Assembly: GCA_018370615.1 (NCBI GenBank)
Contig: JAGZAC010000063.1
Location: 1-8,253, forward strand
Length of the DNA: 8,253 nt
DNA from: Clostridiales bacterium
GTDB taxonomy: Bacteria > Bacillota > Clostridia > Oscillospirales > CAG-272
Direction: 5' to 3'
Part shown: positions 1 to 4,121 of the stretch, piece by piece
How the letters are laid out: every line of letters begins with the position of its first letter
How positions within the stretch are numbered: the first letter of the stretch is position 1
Notes under the pieces: model-generated
What the model was told of the DNA's origin: nothing
Databases searched by the model: none
The model's input: only the letters and a program-made list of their open reading frames with translations
Made by a program: the position numbers and the translations under genes

Positions 1-1
1 C

Positions 2-340
2 AAAAACGTCATTGGTGTACTCCACAGCTACAGCGGAAGTGCGGAAATGGCCCGGGAATATGTGAGAATGGGTTGGTATATTTCCTTCGGCGGCCCCCTC
101 ACATATAAAAACGCAGAAAAAGTCCGTGCCGCCTGCGCAGCAGTACCCCCGGACCGACTTTTGATTGAAACAGATTGTCCCTATCTTCCTCCTGTACCCC
201 ATCGGGGAGAAATCAACACCTCTGCTCTGATGATTTACACATTGGAAGCTATGGCTGCATGTGCGGGCCTTCCAGCGGAGGCGATGGCCGCGCAAACGGT
301 AGAAAATGCGTGCCGCCTGTTTTCCATTCATCTTTTATGA
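2..340 (+). CDS. TatD-family metal-dependent hydrolase, C-terminal part (5' end outside window)
   Basis: An open frame enters from the left edge and gives 112 residues before TGA, under half of a typical TatD protein (about 255 residues). TatD proteins are cytoplasmic TIM-barrel metallo-hydrolases with DNase or other nuclease activity. Visible signatures are HSYSGS (normally HCFSGS, with a metal-binding His), then MGWYISFGGPLTYKNA, and ETDCPYLPP, whose Asp is a conserved metal ligand. The tail ENACRLFSI matches the usual TatD end (NxxRLF). The ATG at 47 is internal to the fold, so it is not the start. No terminator is visible after the stop, but a separate promoter for yajC follows. Family assignment is firm; the exact substrate is not known from sequence. 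Confidence 0.93.
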   Translation, partial: KNVIGVLHSYSGSAEMAREYVRMGWYISFGGPLTYKNAEKVRAACAAVPPDRLLIETDCPYLPPVPHRGEINTSALMIYTLEAMAACAGLPAEAMAAQTVENACRLFSIHLL

Positions 341-357
341 ATTTTCTGTAAAAGCCC

Positions 358-386
358 TTGCATATCGAGGCATGTCCAGGTATAAT
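358..386 (+). promoter_or_regulatory. Predicted sigma-A promoter for yajC
   Basis: A weak -35 (TTGCAT, 358-363) and a consensus -10 (TATAAT, 381-386) are separated by exactly 17 nt. Transcription would begin near 393, giving a leader of about 70 nt before yajC. The -10 is perfect but the -35 matches only in its first three bases, so strength is uncertain. Confidence 0.6.
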
Positions 387-460
387 AGTAATATCTACCA
401 GTTTTCTATTATGAAAAGAAAGGCCCCTTTCAAGGAGAAGGGGGAAAGCGTGGTTCTATT

Positions 461-793
461 ATGAATTTATTCCCCGTATTTTTGGAAACTACCACCGAAA
501 ACGCCGGGCCCGGTCAATGGATCGGAACGATCATTATGATTGTTGCTCTGGTTGTAATCTTTTATTTTTTCCTATACCGTCCCCAGAAGAAGCAGGAAAA
601 AGCCGCAACTGAAATGAAGAATTCACTGGAAGTGGGCGATGAAATCACCACCATCGGCGGCATCATCGGTGAAATTATCTCCATTAAGGATGAAACCTGT
701 GTGATTGAAACTACCCGGGATAAAACAAAAATCCGTATTTTGAAGAGCGCAGTCAGCAAAGTTGATGTAAAAGCTTCTGAAAAAGAGGCATAA
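461..793 (+). CDS. yajC: Preprotein translocase subunit YajC
   Basis: The 110-residue protein is the size of YajC, the small single-span accessory subunit that associates with SecDF and the SecYEG translocon. One transmembrane helix (about residues 20-40) is followed directly by YRPQKKQEK, the family's hallmark RPQ-K-K motif at the cytoplasmic face. The soluble part contains LEVGDEITTIGGIIGEI, the conserved small beta domain. The best purine-rich ribosome site (AAGGAGAAGGGGG, 432-444) lies 16 nt or more from the ATG, which is unusually far. The ATG also overlaps the stop of a 17-codon reading frame (411-464) in an ATGA arrangement. A TIGR04086-type gene follows, a common clostridial pairing. 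Identification is firm; the mode of translation initiation is the odd part. Confidence 0.95.
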   Translation: MNLFPVFLETTTENAGPGQWIGTIIMIVALVVIFYFFLYRPQKKQEKAATEMKNSLEVGDEITTIGGIIGEIISIKDETCVIETTRDKTKIRILKSAVSKVDVKASEKEA

Positions 794-800
794 AAGTTTG

Positions 801-845
801 TCCTCCGGAATATTCTTGTACAAAAGAATTCCGGAGGATATTTTT
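801..845 (+). promoter_or_regulatory. Strong hairpin enclosing the ribosome site of the next gene (terminator or translational control)
   Basis: The arms 801-817 and 824-838 pair over 15 bp (11 bp, a 2-nt bulge at 812-813, then 4 bp) around a 6-nt loop. The 3' arm contains the Shine-Dalgarno GGAGG (833-837) for the ATG at 846. A run of T (841-845) follows the stem, so the same structure resembles an intrinsic terminator for yajC. Folding in the RNA would either end transcription or block initiation on the downstream membrane-protein gene. The pairing is seen directly; its function is inferred. Confidence 0.7.
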
Positions 846-1289
846 ATGAATACTTCAACCAATGAAAAGGCAGCCGGCGCCGGAAAGCTGCTGAAGAGCG
901 CCGTCCGTGGATTGATTTGGTCTATTATTATCGCAGCAGTGTTGCTGGTGCTCTTTTCCCTATTCTGCTATATGATGCCGGACCCAGATAAATATCTGAG
1001 TGTATTCGGCCTGGCCGCGTTATACATTTCCGCTCTCATAGGCGGCATCGTCGCCGGCAAGCGAAGCGGCATTGTAGGCGGACTGGTATCTGGACTGCTG
1101 CTCACCGCGGTAATTCTCATCGCCTCTACCTTTAAGGAAAGCGGCGAAAACTCCTTTTCCCCGGTAATCGCTTCTCTCTTATATCTTCTTGTGCCCATCG
1201 CCGGAGGCGCAGGCGGCCTTATGGCAGGTTTTTCCGGAAAGAATCAAAAAAGAAAGAAAGTCCATGCTCCGAAAAAAAGAAAAAGGTAA
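846..1289 (+). CDS. TIGR04086-type putative membrane protein
   Basis: This encodes a 147-residue, strongly hydrophobic protein with about four predicted membrane helices (roughly residues 19-41, 49-69, 73-93 and 105-128) and a very basic tail ending KKVHAPKKRKR. Glycine-rich helices such as ISALIGGIVAGKRSG and a position directly behind yajC fit the TIGR04086 family, whose function is unknown. I chose the ATG at 846 rather than the in-frame TTG at 798: the ATG has GGAGG eight bases upstream, while the 16 extra residues from the TTG would be translated through the hairpin arms. The gene is 52 nt from yajC and ends at a clear terminator, so the two are probably co-transcribed, with the hairpin setting the level of this second gene. 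In many Clostridia the SCIFF peptide genes scfA and scfB follow; they are not here. Confidence 0.85.
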   Translation: MNTSTNEKAAGAGKLLKSAVRGLIWSIIIAAVLLVLFSLFCYMMPDPDKYLSVFGLAALYISALIGGIVAGKRSGIVGGLVSGLLLTAVILIASTFKESGENSFSPVIASLLYLLVPIAGGAGGLMAGFSGKNQKRKKVHAPKKRKR

Positions 1290-1304
1290 AACTATCATCT
1301 TTTC

Positions 1305-1338
1305 AGCACTCCCTCACTTGTTGCGGGGAGTGCTTTTT
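1305..1338 (+). terminator. Intrinsic terminator after the yajC operon
   Basis: AGCACTCCC (1305-1313) pairs perfectly with GGGAGTGCT (1326-1334) over 9 bp and is followed by five T. It lies 15 nt after the stop of the membrane-protein gene. Confidence 0.93.
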
Positions 1339-1359
1339 ACGTAAGGTTTAAAATAATAC

Positions 1360-1388
1360 TTGACAAAAGCAGAACGCGACTATATAAT
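1360..1388 (+). promoter_or_regulatory. Consensus sigma-A promoter for the RNHCP gene
   Basis: A perfect -35 (TTGACA, 1360-1365) and a perfect -10 (TATAAT, 1383-1388) are spaced by 17 nt, as strong as a housekeeping promoter can look. Transcription should start near 1394-1396, leaving about 145 nt of leader RNA before the coding region. Such a strong promoter suggests control acts after initiation or by a repressor at the start site. Confidence 0.92.
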
Positions 1389-1396
1389 AGGGCTTG

Positions 1397-1408
1397 TCAG
1401 AATTCTGA
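1397..1408 (+). promoter_or_regulatory. Perfect 12-bp palindrome at the predicted transcription start
   Basis: TCAGAATTCTGA is its own reverse complement and lies just downstream of the -10 box, where a dimeric repressor would block RNA polymerase. It has no loop, so it is better suited to a DNA operator than to an RNA hairpin. No known operator consensus is recognised. Confidence 0.3.
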
Positions 1409-1431
1409 ATAAACTATTTTCGGAGGAGTAT

Positions 1432-1467
1432 ATGATAAATATTTGTGTTTCGGTGATTGTTCGCTAA
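1432..1467 (+). CDS. Putative 11-residue leader peptide (MINICVSVIVR)
   Basis: An ATG with an excellent ribosome site (GGAGG, 1422-1426, 5 nt away) opens an 11-codon frame, M-I-N-I-C-V-S-V-I-V-R, ending in TAA two bases before the first arm of an RNA hairpin. The frame lies between the strong promoter and the RNHCP gene. Its short length, hydrophobic beta-branched residues, good initiation site and placement resemble the leader peptides that control erm- and cat-type genes by ribosome stalling. This likeness is structural only; I do not recognise the peptide. Translation of it, rather than its product, is probably what matters. Confidence 0.5.
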   Translation: MINICVSVIVR

Positions 1468-1469
1468 CC

Positions 1470-1531
1470 GGGAGGTTTGCGTAATACAATCCAACACAAG
1501 CCTCCCAAAAGTATATTTTACTTTTTGGAGG
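1470..1531 (+). promoter_or_regulatory. Candidate translational attenuator: two mutually exclusive hairpins
   Basis: Three segments compete. Segment 1 (GGGAGGTTTG, 1470-1479) pairs with segment 2 (CAAGCCTCCC, 1497-1506) over 10 bp including one G-T. Part of segment 2 (CCTCCCAAAAGTA, 1501-1513) can instead pair with segment 3 (TACTTTTTGGAGG, 1519-1531) over 12 bp with one mismatch, and segment 3 holds the Shine-Dalgarno of the RNHCP gene. Both cannot form fully because they share 1501-1506. Neither is followed by a T run, so translation rather than transcription is the likely target. By geometry, a ribosome finishing the leader peptide would cover segment 1 and favour the closed form; early stalling or lack of translation would let 1:2 form and open the ribosome site. 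Confidence 0.6.
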
Positions 1532-1539
1532 AACCTTAC

Positions 1540-1965
1540 ATGAAGAGGGAAAATAAGAAAAGAGCATTTGAAAAAGGATACTATAAAACACATCCGTGCA
1601 GCGACATTTTTGTATGCAAATTTTGCGGCAGAACCGTAGTTCCTGCGGGCGCAGGCAGCGAACATAGAAATCACTGCCCTAACTGCCTGTATAGCCAGCA
1701 CTTAGATAATGAACCAGGCGACAGGATGGCTGACTGCGGCGGCTTAATGGAACCCATTGCTGTATGGATCAGAAAAAATGGCGAATGGGCACTTATCCAC
1801 CGCTGCCGCATTTGCGGAACCCTTAGTTCCAACAGAATTGCCGCAGACGATAACCCCATGAAGCTCATGTCCCTTGCTATGAAGCCCATTGCACTTCCCC
1901 CTTTCCCCATAGAAAGAGTGGAAGATATGACAAAGCTGATGGGAGGAGAAGGAACACTAAAATAA
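1540..1965 (+). CDS. RNHCP-domain zinc-ribbon protein of unknown function
   Basis: The 141-residue, probably cytoplasmic protein carries the RNHCP motif at residues 43-47 that names Pfam family RNHCP; the family's function is unknown. Cysteines are arranged as two likely zinc sites: C26-x2-C29 with C46-x2-C49, and C66 with C89-x2-C92. This indicates a zinc-ribbon fold of the kind often used to bind nucleic acid or ribosomal particles (inference). The ATG at 1540 has GGAGG (1527-1531) eight bases upstream and is preferred over the in-frame ATA/GTA region near 1477, which falls inside the leader hairpins. The gene is monocistronic, with its own consensus promoter, a structured leader and an intrinsic terminator. 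Control by translation status would fit a role connected to the ribosome or to stress, but no function is shown. Confidence 0.88.
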   Translation: MKRENKKRAFEKGYYKTHPCSDIFVCKFCGRTVVPAGAGSEHRNHCPNCLYSQHLDNEPGDRMADCGGLMEPIAVWIRKNGEWALIHRCRICGTLSSNRIAADDNPMKLMSLAMKPIALPPFPIERVEDMTKLMGGEGTLK

Positions 1966-1996
1966 AGCACCATACATGATTATAATATGTATATTG

Positions 1997-2025
1997 AGAA
2001 AAAGCCTTTGGGCTTTTTCTTTTTT
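1997..2025 (+). terminator. Intrinsic terminator after the RNHCP gene
   Basis: AGAAAAAGCC (1997-2006) pairs perfectly with GGCTTTTTCT (2011-2020) around a TTTG loop, followed by further T to 2025. It stands 31 nt after the stop codon. Confidence 0.93.
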
Positions 2026-2062
2026 GTATGAAAAGAGATGCTTTACCAACCCCTCCGACTCG

Positions 2063-2099
2063 CCTGCGGCGAGCCACCTCCCCTTGCACAGGGGAGGCT
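2063..2099 (+). repeat. Palindromic box 1, copy 1
   Basis: This 37-nt unit is identical to 2229-2265. Its second half is an 8-bp hairpin (CCTCCCCT, 2077-2084, with AGGGGAGG, 2090-2097). The preceding CTGCGGCGAG is a frequent edge of this repeat type. Confidence 0.85.
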
Positions 2100-2109
2100 A
2101 ACATTAATA

Positions 2110-2195
2110 GGCCCCTTTGCAGAGAGGTGCATAAGCACTTCCGAAGACATGTCGGTATTGCGTAATATAGAAAGGCCCCCTTGTGCAAAGGGGGC
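2110..2195 (+). repeat. Box 2-box 3 repeat unit, copy 1
   Basis: This unit resembles 2341-2423 over its whole length, with a few substitutions and small indels. It includes an identical 26-nt core (2148-2173 here) and ends in the hairpin GCCCCCTT/AAGGGGGC (2175-2195). The cores of the two copies are exactly 230 nt apart. Confidence 0.8.
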
Positions 2196-2228
2196 TCCCG
2201 CGGAGCGGGTGAGGGATTGTTTTTCTCA

Positions 2229-2265
2229 CCTGCGGCGAGCCACCTCCCCTTGCACAGGGGAGGCT
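2229..2265 (+). repeat. Palindromic box 1, copy 2
   Basis: Exact second copy of 2063-2099, displaced by 166 nt, with the same 8-bp hairpin (2243-2250 with 2256-2263). The lack of any difference suggests recent duplication or ongoing homogenisation. Confidence 0.85.
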
Positions 2266-2340
2266 CTGGTGGTGTAGGGCCGCCGAGCCACCTCCCTAGG
2301 AGTTGCGCAGCAACTCTCACACTGAGGAGGCTTTTCATAT

Positions 2341-2423
2341 GGCCCCTTGCAGGGAGGTGCATAACCACCTCCGAAGGCATGTCGGTATTGCGTAATATAG
2401 AAAAGCCCCTTGTGCAAAGGGGC
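2341..2423 (+). repeat. Box 2-box 3 repeat unit, copy 2
   Basis: Second copy of the 2110-2195 unit. The 26-nt core is at 2378-2403 and the terminal hairpin GCCCCTT/AAGGGGC at 2405-2423 is one base pair shorter. A more diverged box 3-like stretch follows from about 2449 to 2510 and shares the GGGATTGTTxTT end with 2213-2224. Confidence 0.8.
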
Positions 2424-2563
2424 GCGTCTGTAGAGCACTACCTAAAAAGCCCCCTTGTGGGGAAATGTGCAGCATCTCCGGGGGCATCCCGCGAAGCCGG
2501 CGGGGGGATTGTTCTTATAATAACAGCATACTCTCCAGCAATCTCCGCTCCAAAACTTTCCTC

Positions 2564-2592
2564 TTGCTTTATACAGAAAAAAGATATATAAT
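2564..2592 (+). promoter_or_regulatory. Predicted sigma-A promoter of the Y-family polymerase gene
   Basis: TTGCTT (2564-2569) and TATAAT (2587-2592) are separated by 17 nt. The predicted start, near 2599, falls inside the LexA box, so binding there would block the promoter. Confidence 0.8.
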
Positions 2593-2597
2593 AATCA

Positions 2598-2611
2598 CGA
2601 ACATTTGTTCG
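2598..2611 (+). promoter_or_regulatory. LexA (SOS) operator
   Basis: CGAACATTTGTTCG is a perfect inverted repeat (CGAAC-N4-GTTCG) matching the Bacillus/Clostridium LexA consensus in all ten arm positions. It covers the predicted transcription start and precedes the ribosome site by a few bases. The gene behind it, a translesion polymerase, is a classic SOS target. The match is seen directly; regulation is inferred from the family. Confidence 0.9.
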
Positions 2612-2626
2612 ATAGAGGTGATTTTT

Positions 2627-3868
2627 TTGGAACGGGTGATTTTACACTCTGATCTGAATAATTTTTATGCTTCCGTAGAATGTCTGTATCGACCACAGCT
2701 GCGAGGCAAGCCTGTAGCTGTGGCGGGAGACCGGGAAGCGCGTCACGGCATTGTCCTGGCGAAAAACGAGGCAGCCAAGCGGTGCGGTGTAAAAACTGGA
2801 AGCCCCCTCTGGCTGGCGAAGCAAAAGTGCAAAGACATCGTTTTTGTCCCGCCGCACCATAACGAATATATGAAGTTTTCCAAGCTTGTCCGGAAAATCT
2901 ACAGCGAATACACCGATCAGGTGGAAAGCTTCGGATTGGATGAATGCTGGCTGGATGTATCCGAAAGCGTCTCCTTATATGGAAATGGCCGTGCCATCGC
3001 CGACACCATTCGCCATCGGATCAAAGCAGAATTGGGGCTGACAGTAAGCATTGGAGTATCCTACAACAAAATTTTTGCAAAGCTGGGCTCCGACTTAAAA
3101 AAGCCGGACGCTACAACAGTCATCCGGCGGGAAAATTTCAAAGAAGTTGTGTGGCCGCTTTCTGTAGGAGAGCTTCTGTACGTTGGCGCATCTACCCGCA
3201 GCCGCCTCCGGCGGTGCGGAATCGAAACCATCGGTGAGCTGGCCCAGACAGATGTAATGTTTTTGGAGTCCCTCCTGGGCAAGCACGGTAAAACTCTCTG
3301 GATGTTCGCCAATGGACTGGATACTTCTCCGGTCAGCAACATCGGCGCAAAATCTCTTATCAAATCCATCGGAAACAGCACTACCACAAACCGGGATCTT
3401 GTTTCCAACCGGGATGTGCGTATCGTACTCTACGCCCTCTGCGAAAGCGTATCTGCCAGAATGCGGGAATACGGCTTTATCTGCAAAACAGTACAGGTAG
3501 GCATTCGGGACAACTCCCTCCACTGGATAGAACGACAGGGCCCCCTATCTATTCCAAACAGAACTGCAGCCTCTCTTTTTGAAAAAGCCTATGCTCTGGT
3601 CTGTTCCAACTGGGGAGATCGGCCTATCCACAGTTTGAATGTGCGTGCATGCGACCTGCTGTTTCCTGAGACAGAGCAAATGTCTTTTCTTTCCGATATT
3701 TCTGCGCTGCAAAAACAAGAGCAATTGGAAGAGACGGTAGACGATCTCCGCCGCCGATTCGGTCAAACTACTCTGCGCAGGGGAATCATGCTGTCCGACA
3801 CTTCCCTATCTAATTTTGATCTATGTCACAGCCCAATCAGCGGCGATGCTCCTTCTATAGATTTATAA
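2627..3868 (+). CDS. dinB: Y-family DNA polymerase (DinB/UmuC type, translesion synthesis)
   Basis: This encodes 413 residues of an error-prone DNA polymerase that copies past lesions. The palm carries HSDLNNFYASVE with catalytic D9 and the likely steric-gate Y14, and SFGLDECWLDV with catalytic D105 and E106. SIGVSYNKIFAKLGSDLKKP (141-160) is the conserved finger/palm stretch. A helix-hairpin-helix-like part lies at about 180-225 and the little-finger domain at about 240-345. QMSFL (351-355) resembles a beta-clamp binding motif. The start is TTG at 2627, with AGGTG seven bases upstream; it gives the usual N-terminus MERVILHSD. The frame is open back to 2465, but that part lies in repeats, the promoter and the operator. 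It ends 19 nt from the convergent flippase gene with no clear terminator. Whether it is Pol IV or a UvrX/YqjW-like paralogue cannot be decided here. Confidence 0.94.
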   Translation: MERVILHSDLNNFYASVECLYRPQLRGKPVAVAGDREARHGIVLAKNEAAKRCGVKTGSPLWLAKQKCKDIVFVPPHHNEYMKFSKLVRKIYSEYTDQVESFGLDECWLDVSESVSLYGNGRAIADTIRHRIKAELGLTVSIGVSYNKIFAKLGSDLKKPDATTVIRRENFKEVVWPLSVGELLYVGASTRSRLRRCGIETIGELAQTDVMFLESLLGKHGKTLWMFANGLDTSPVSNIGAKSLIKSIGNSTTTNRDLVSNRDVRIVLYALCESVSARMREYGFICKTVQVGIRDNSLHWIERQGPLSIPNRTAASLFEKAYALVCSNWGDRPIHSLNVRACDLLFPETEQMSFLSDISALQKQEQLEETVDDLRRRFGQTTLRRGIMLSDTSLSNFDLCHSPISGDAPSIDL

Positions 3869-3887
3869 AAGCGGCCTATAAAAGGCA

Positions 3888-4121
3888 TCAGGGCAACGAT
3901 TCTTCCACAAACCATCGAGAATTTTCAAAGCATAGATGCCGTTCCTGTCCGTGGATCATACAGATATACCGACCATCTGTATTGCCGGTAGCATGCTGCG
4001 AGGCGTCAAGAATTTCATCGACCTCGTATACGCTCCCGTCCTCCCAGCGAACCGATATGGGCGTAATATTTCCCTCCACATCAAATTTTGCAGTCACTTC
4101 CACATAAATTTTCTGCGGCAC
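3888..4121 (-). other. C-terminal appended domain of the flippase, possible fused small gene
   Basis: These 77 codons follow the membrane part and read as a compact soluble domain: EVTAKFDVEGNITPISVRWE, then VYEVDEILDA, RYICMIHGQE and SRWFVEE. I recall small free-standing clostridial proteins of this pattern (VEVxAxFDxxGxIxPLxxxWEDG, RYxCxIxGKE, RWFVE), sometimes beside Y-family polymerase genes; that is memory, not a search. An in-frame GTG at 4121 has AGGCGG eight bases upstream, so separate translation of the domain is conceivable. The reading frame from the flippase has no break. Confidence 0.5.

Larger units (their letters stand above)
2046..2510. repeat. Array of interspersed palindromic repeats (REP/MITE-like), no gene
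   Basis: This G+C-rich stretch is built from short palindromic modules repeated in the same order. Box 1 is 37 nt and identical at 2063-2099 and 2229-2265. Box 2 ends in an identical 26-nt core at 2148-2173 and 2378-2403. Box 3 hairpins of type GCCCCCTT/AAGGGGGC are at 2175-2195 and 2405-2423, with a diverged third copy from about 2449. Other hairpins include CCCGC-GGA-GCGGG (2197-2209) and GAGTTGC-GCA-GCAACTC (2300-2316). Open frames across it on both strands give Pro/Arg-rich peptides (PPLCKG-like) typical of spurious translations of such repeats. There are no identical spacers, cas genes or transposase. Repeats of this look are frequent between genes in Oscillospiraceae, as I recall them. 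Confidence 0.85.

Noticed and set aside
798..845. TTG start at 798 for the TIGR04086-type protein
   Set aside because: It has no proper ribosome site and reads through the hairpin; the ATG at 846 has GGAGG at the right distance.
1470..1531. Known riboswitch class or T-box
   Set aside because: No conserved aptamer, specifier loop or T-box sequence is recognisable, and the leader contains a short coding frame instead.
1411..1531. Transcriptional attenuation in the RNHCP leader
   Set aside because: Neither alternative hairpin is followed by a T run, so control of translation is the better explanation.
1877..2380. 167-codon minus-strand open frame and overlapping plus-strand frames (2038-2277, 2181-2591)
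   Set aside because: They run through the palindromic repeat array, give low-complexity Pro/Arg-rich peptides, lack ribosome sites and overlap the RNHCP gene end or its terminator.
2046..2510. CRISPR array
   Set aside because: Repeats are few, of different kinds and unevenly spaced, with no set of equal-length unique spacers and no cas gene.
2465..2626. N-terminal extension of the polymerase frame to 2465
   Set aside because: It would cross repeats, the promoter and the LexA box; the TTG at 2627 has a ribosome site and gives the family's usual N-terminus.
3869..3887. Bidirectional terminator between the convergent polymerase and flippase genes
   Set aside because: Only a 3-bp GCC/GGC pairing is visible and there is no T run; nothing convincing is present in these 19 nt.
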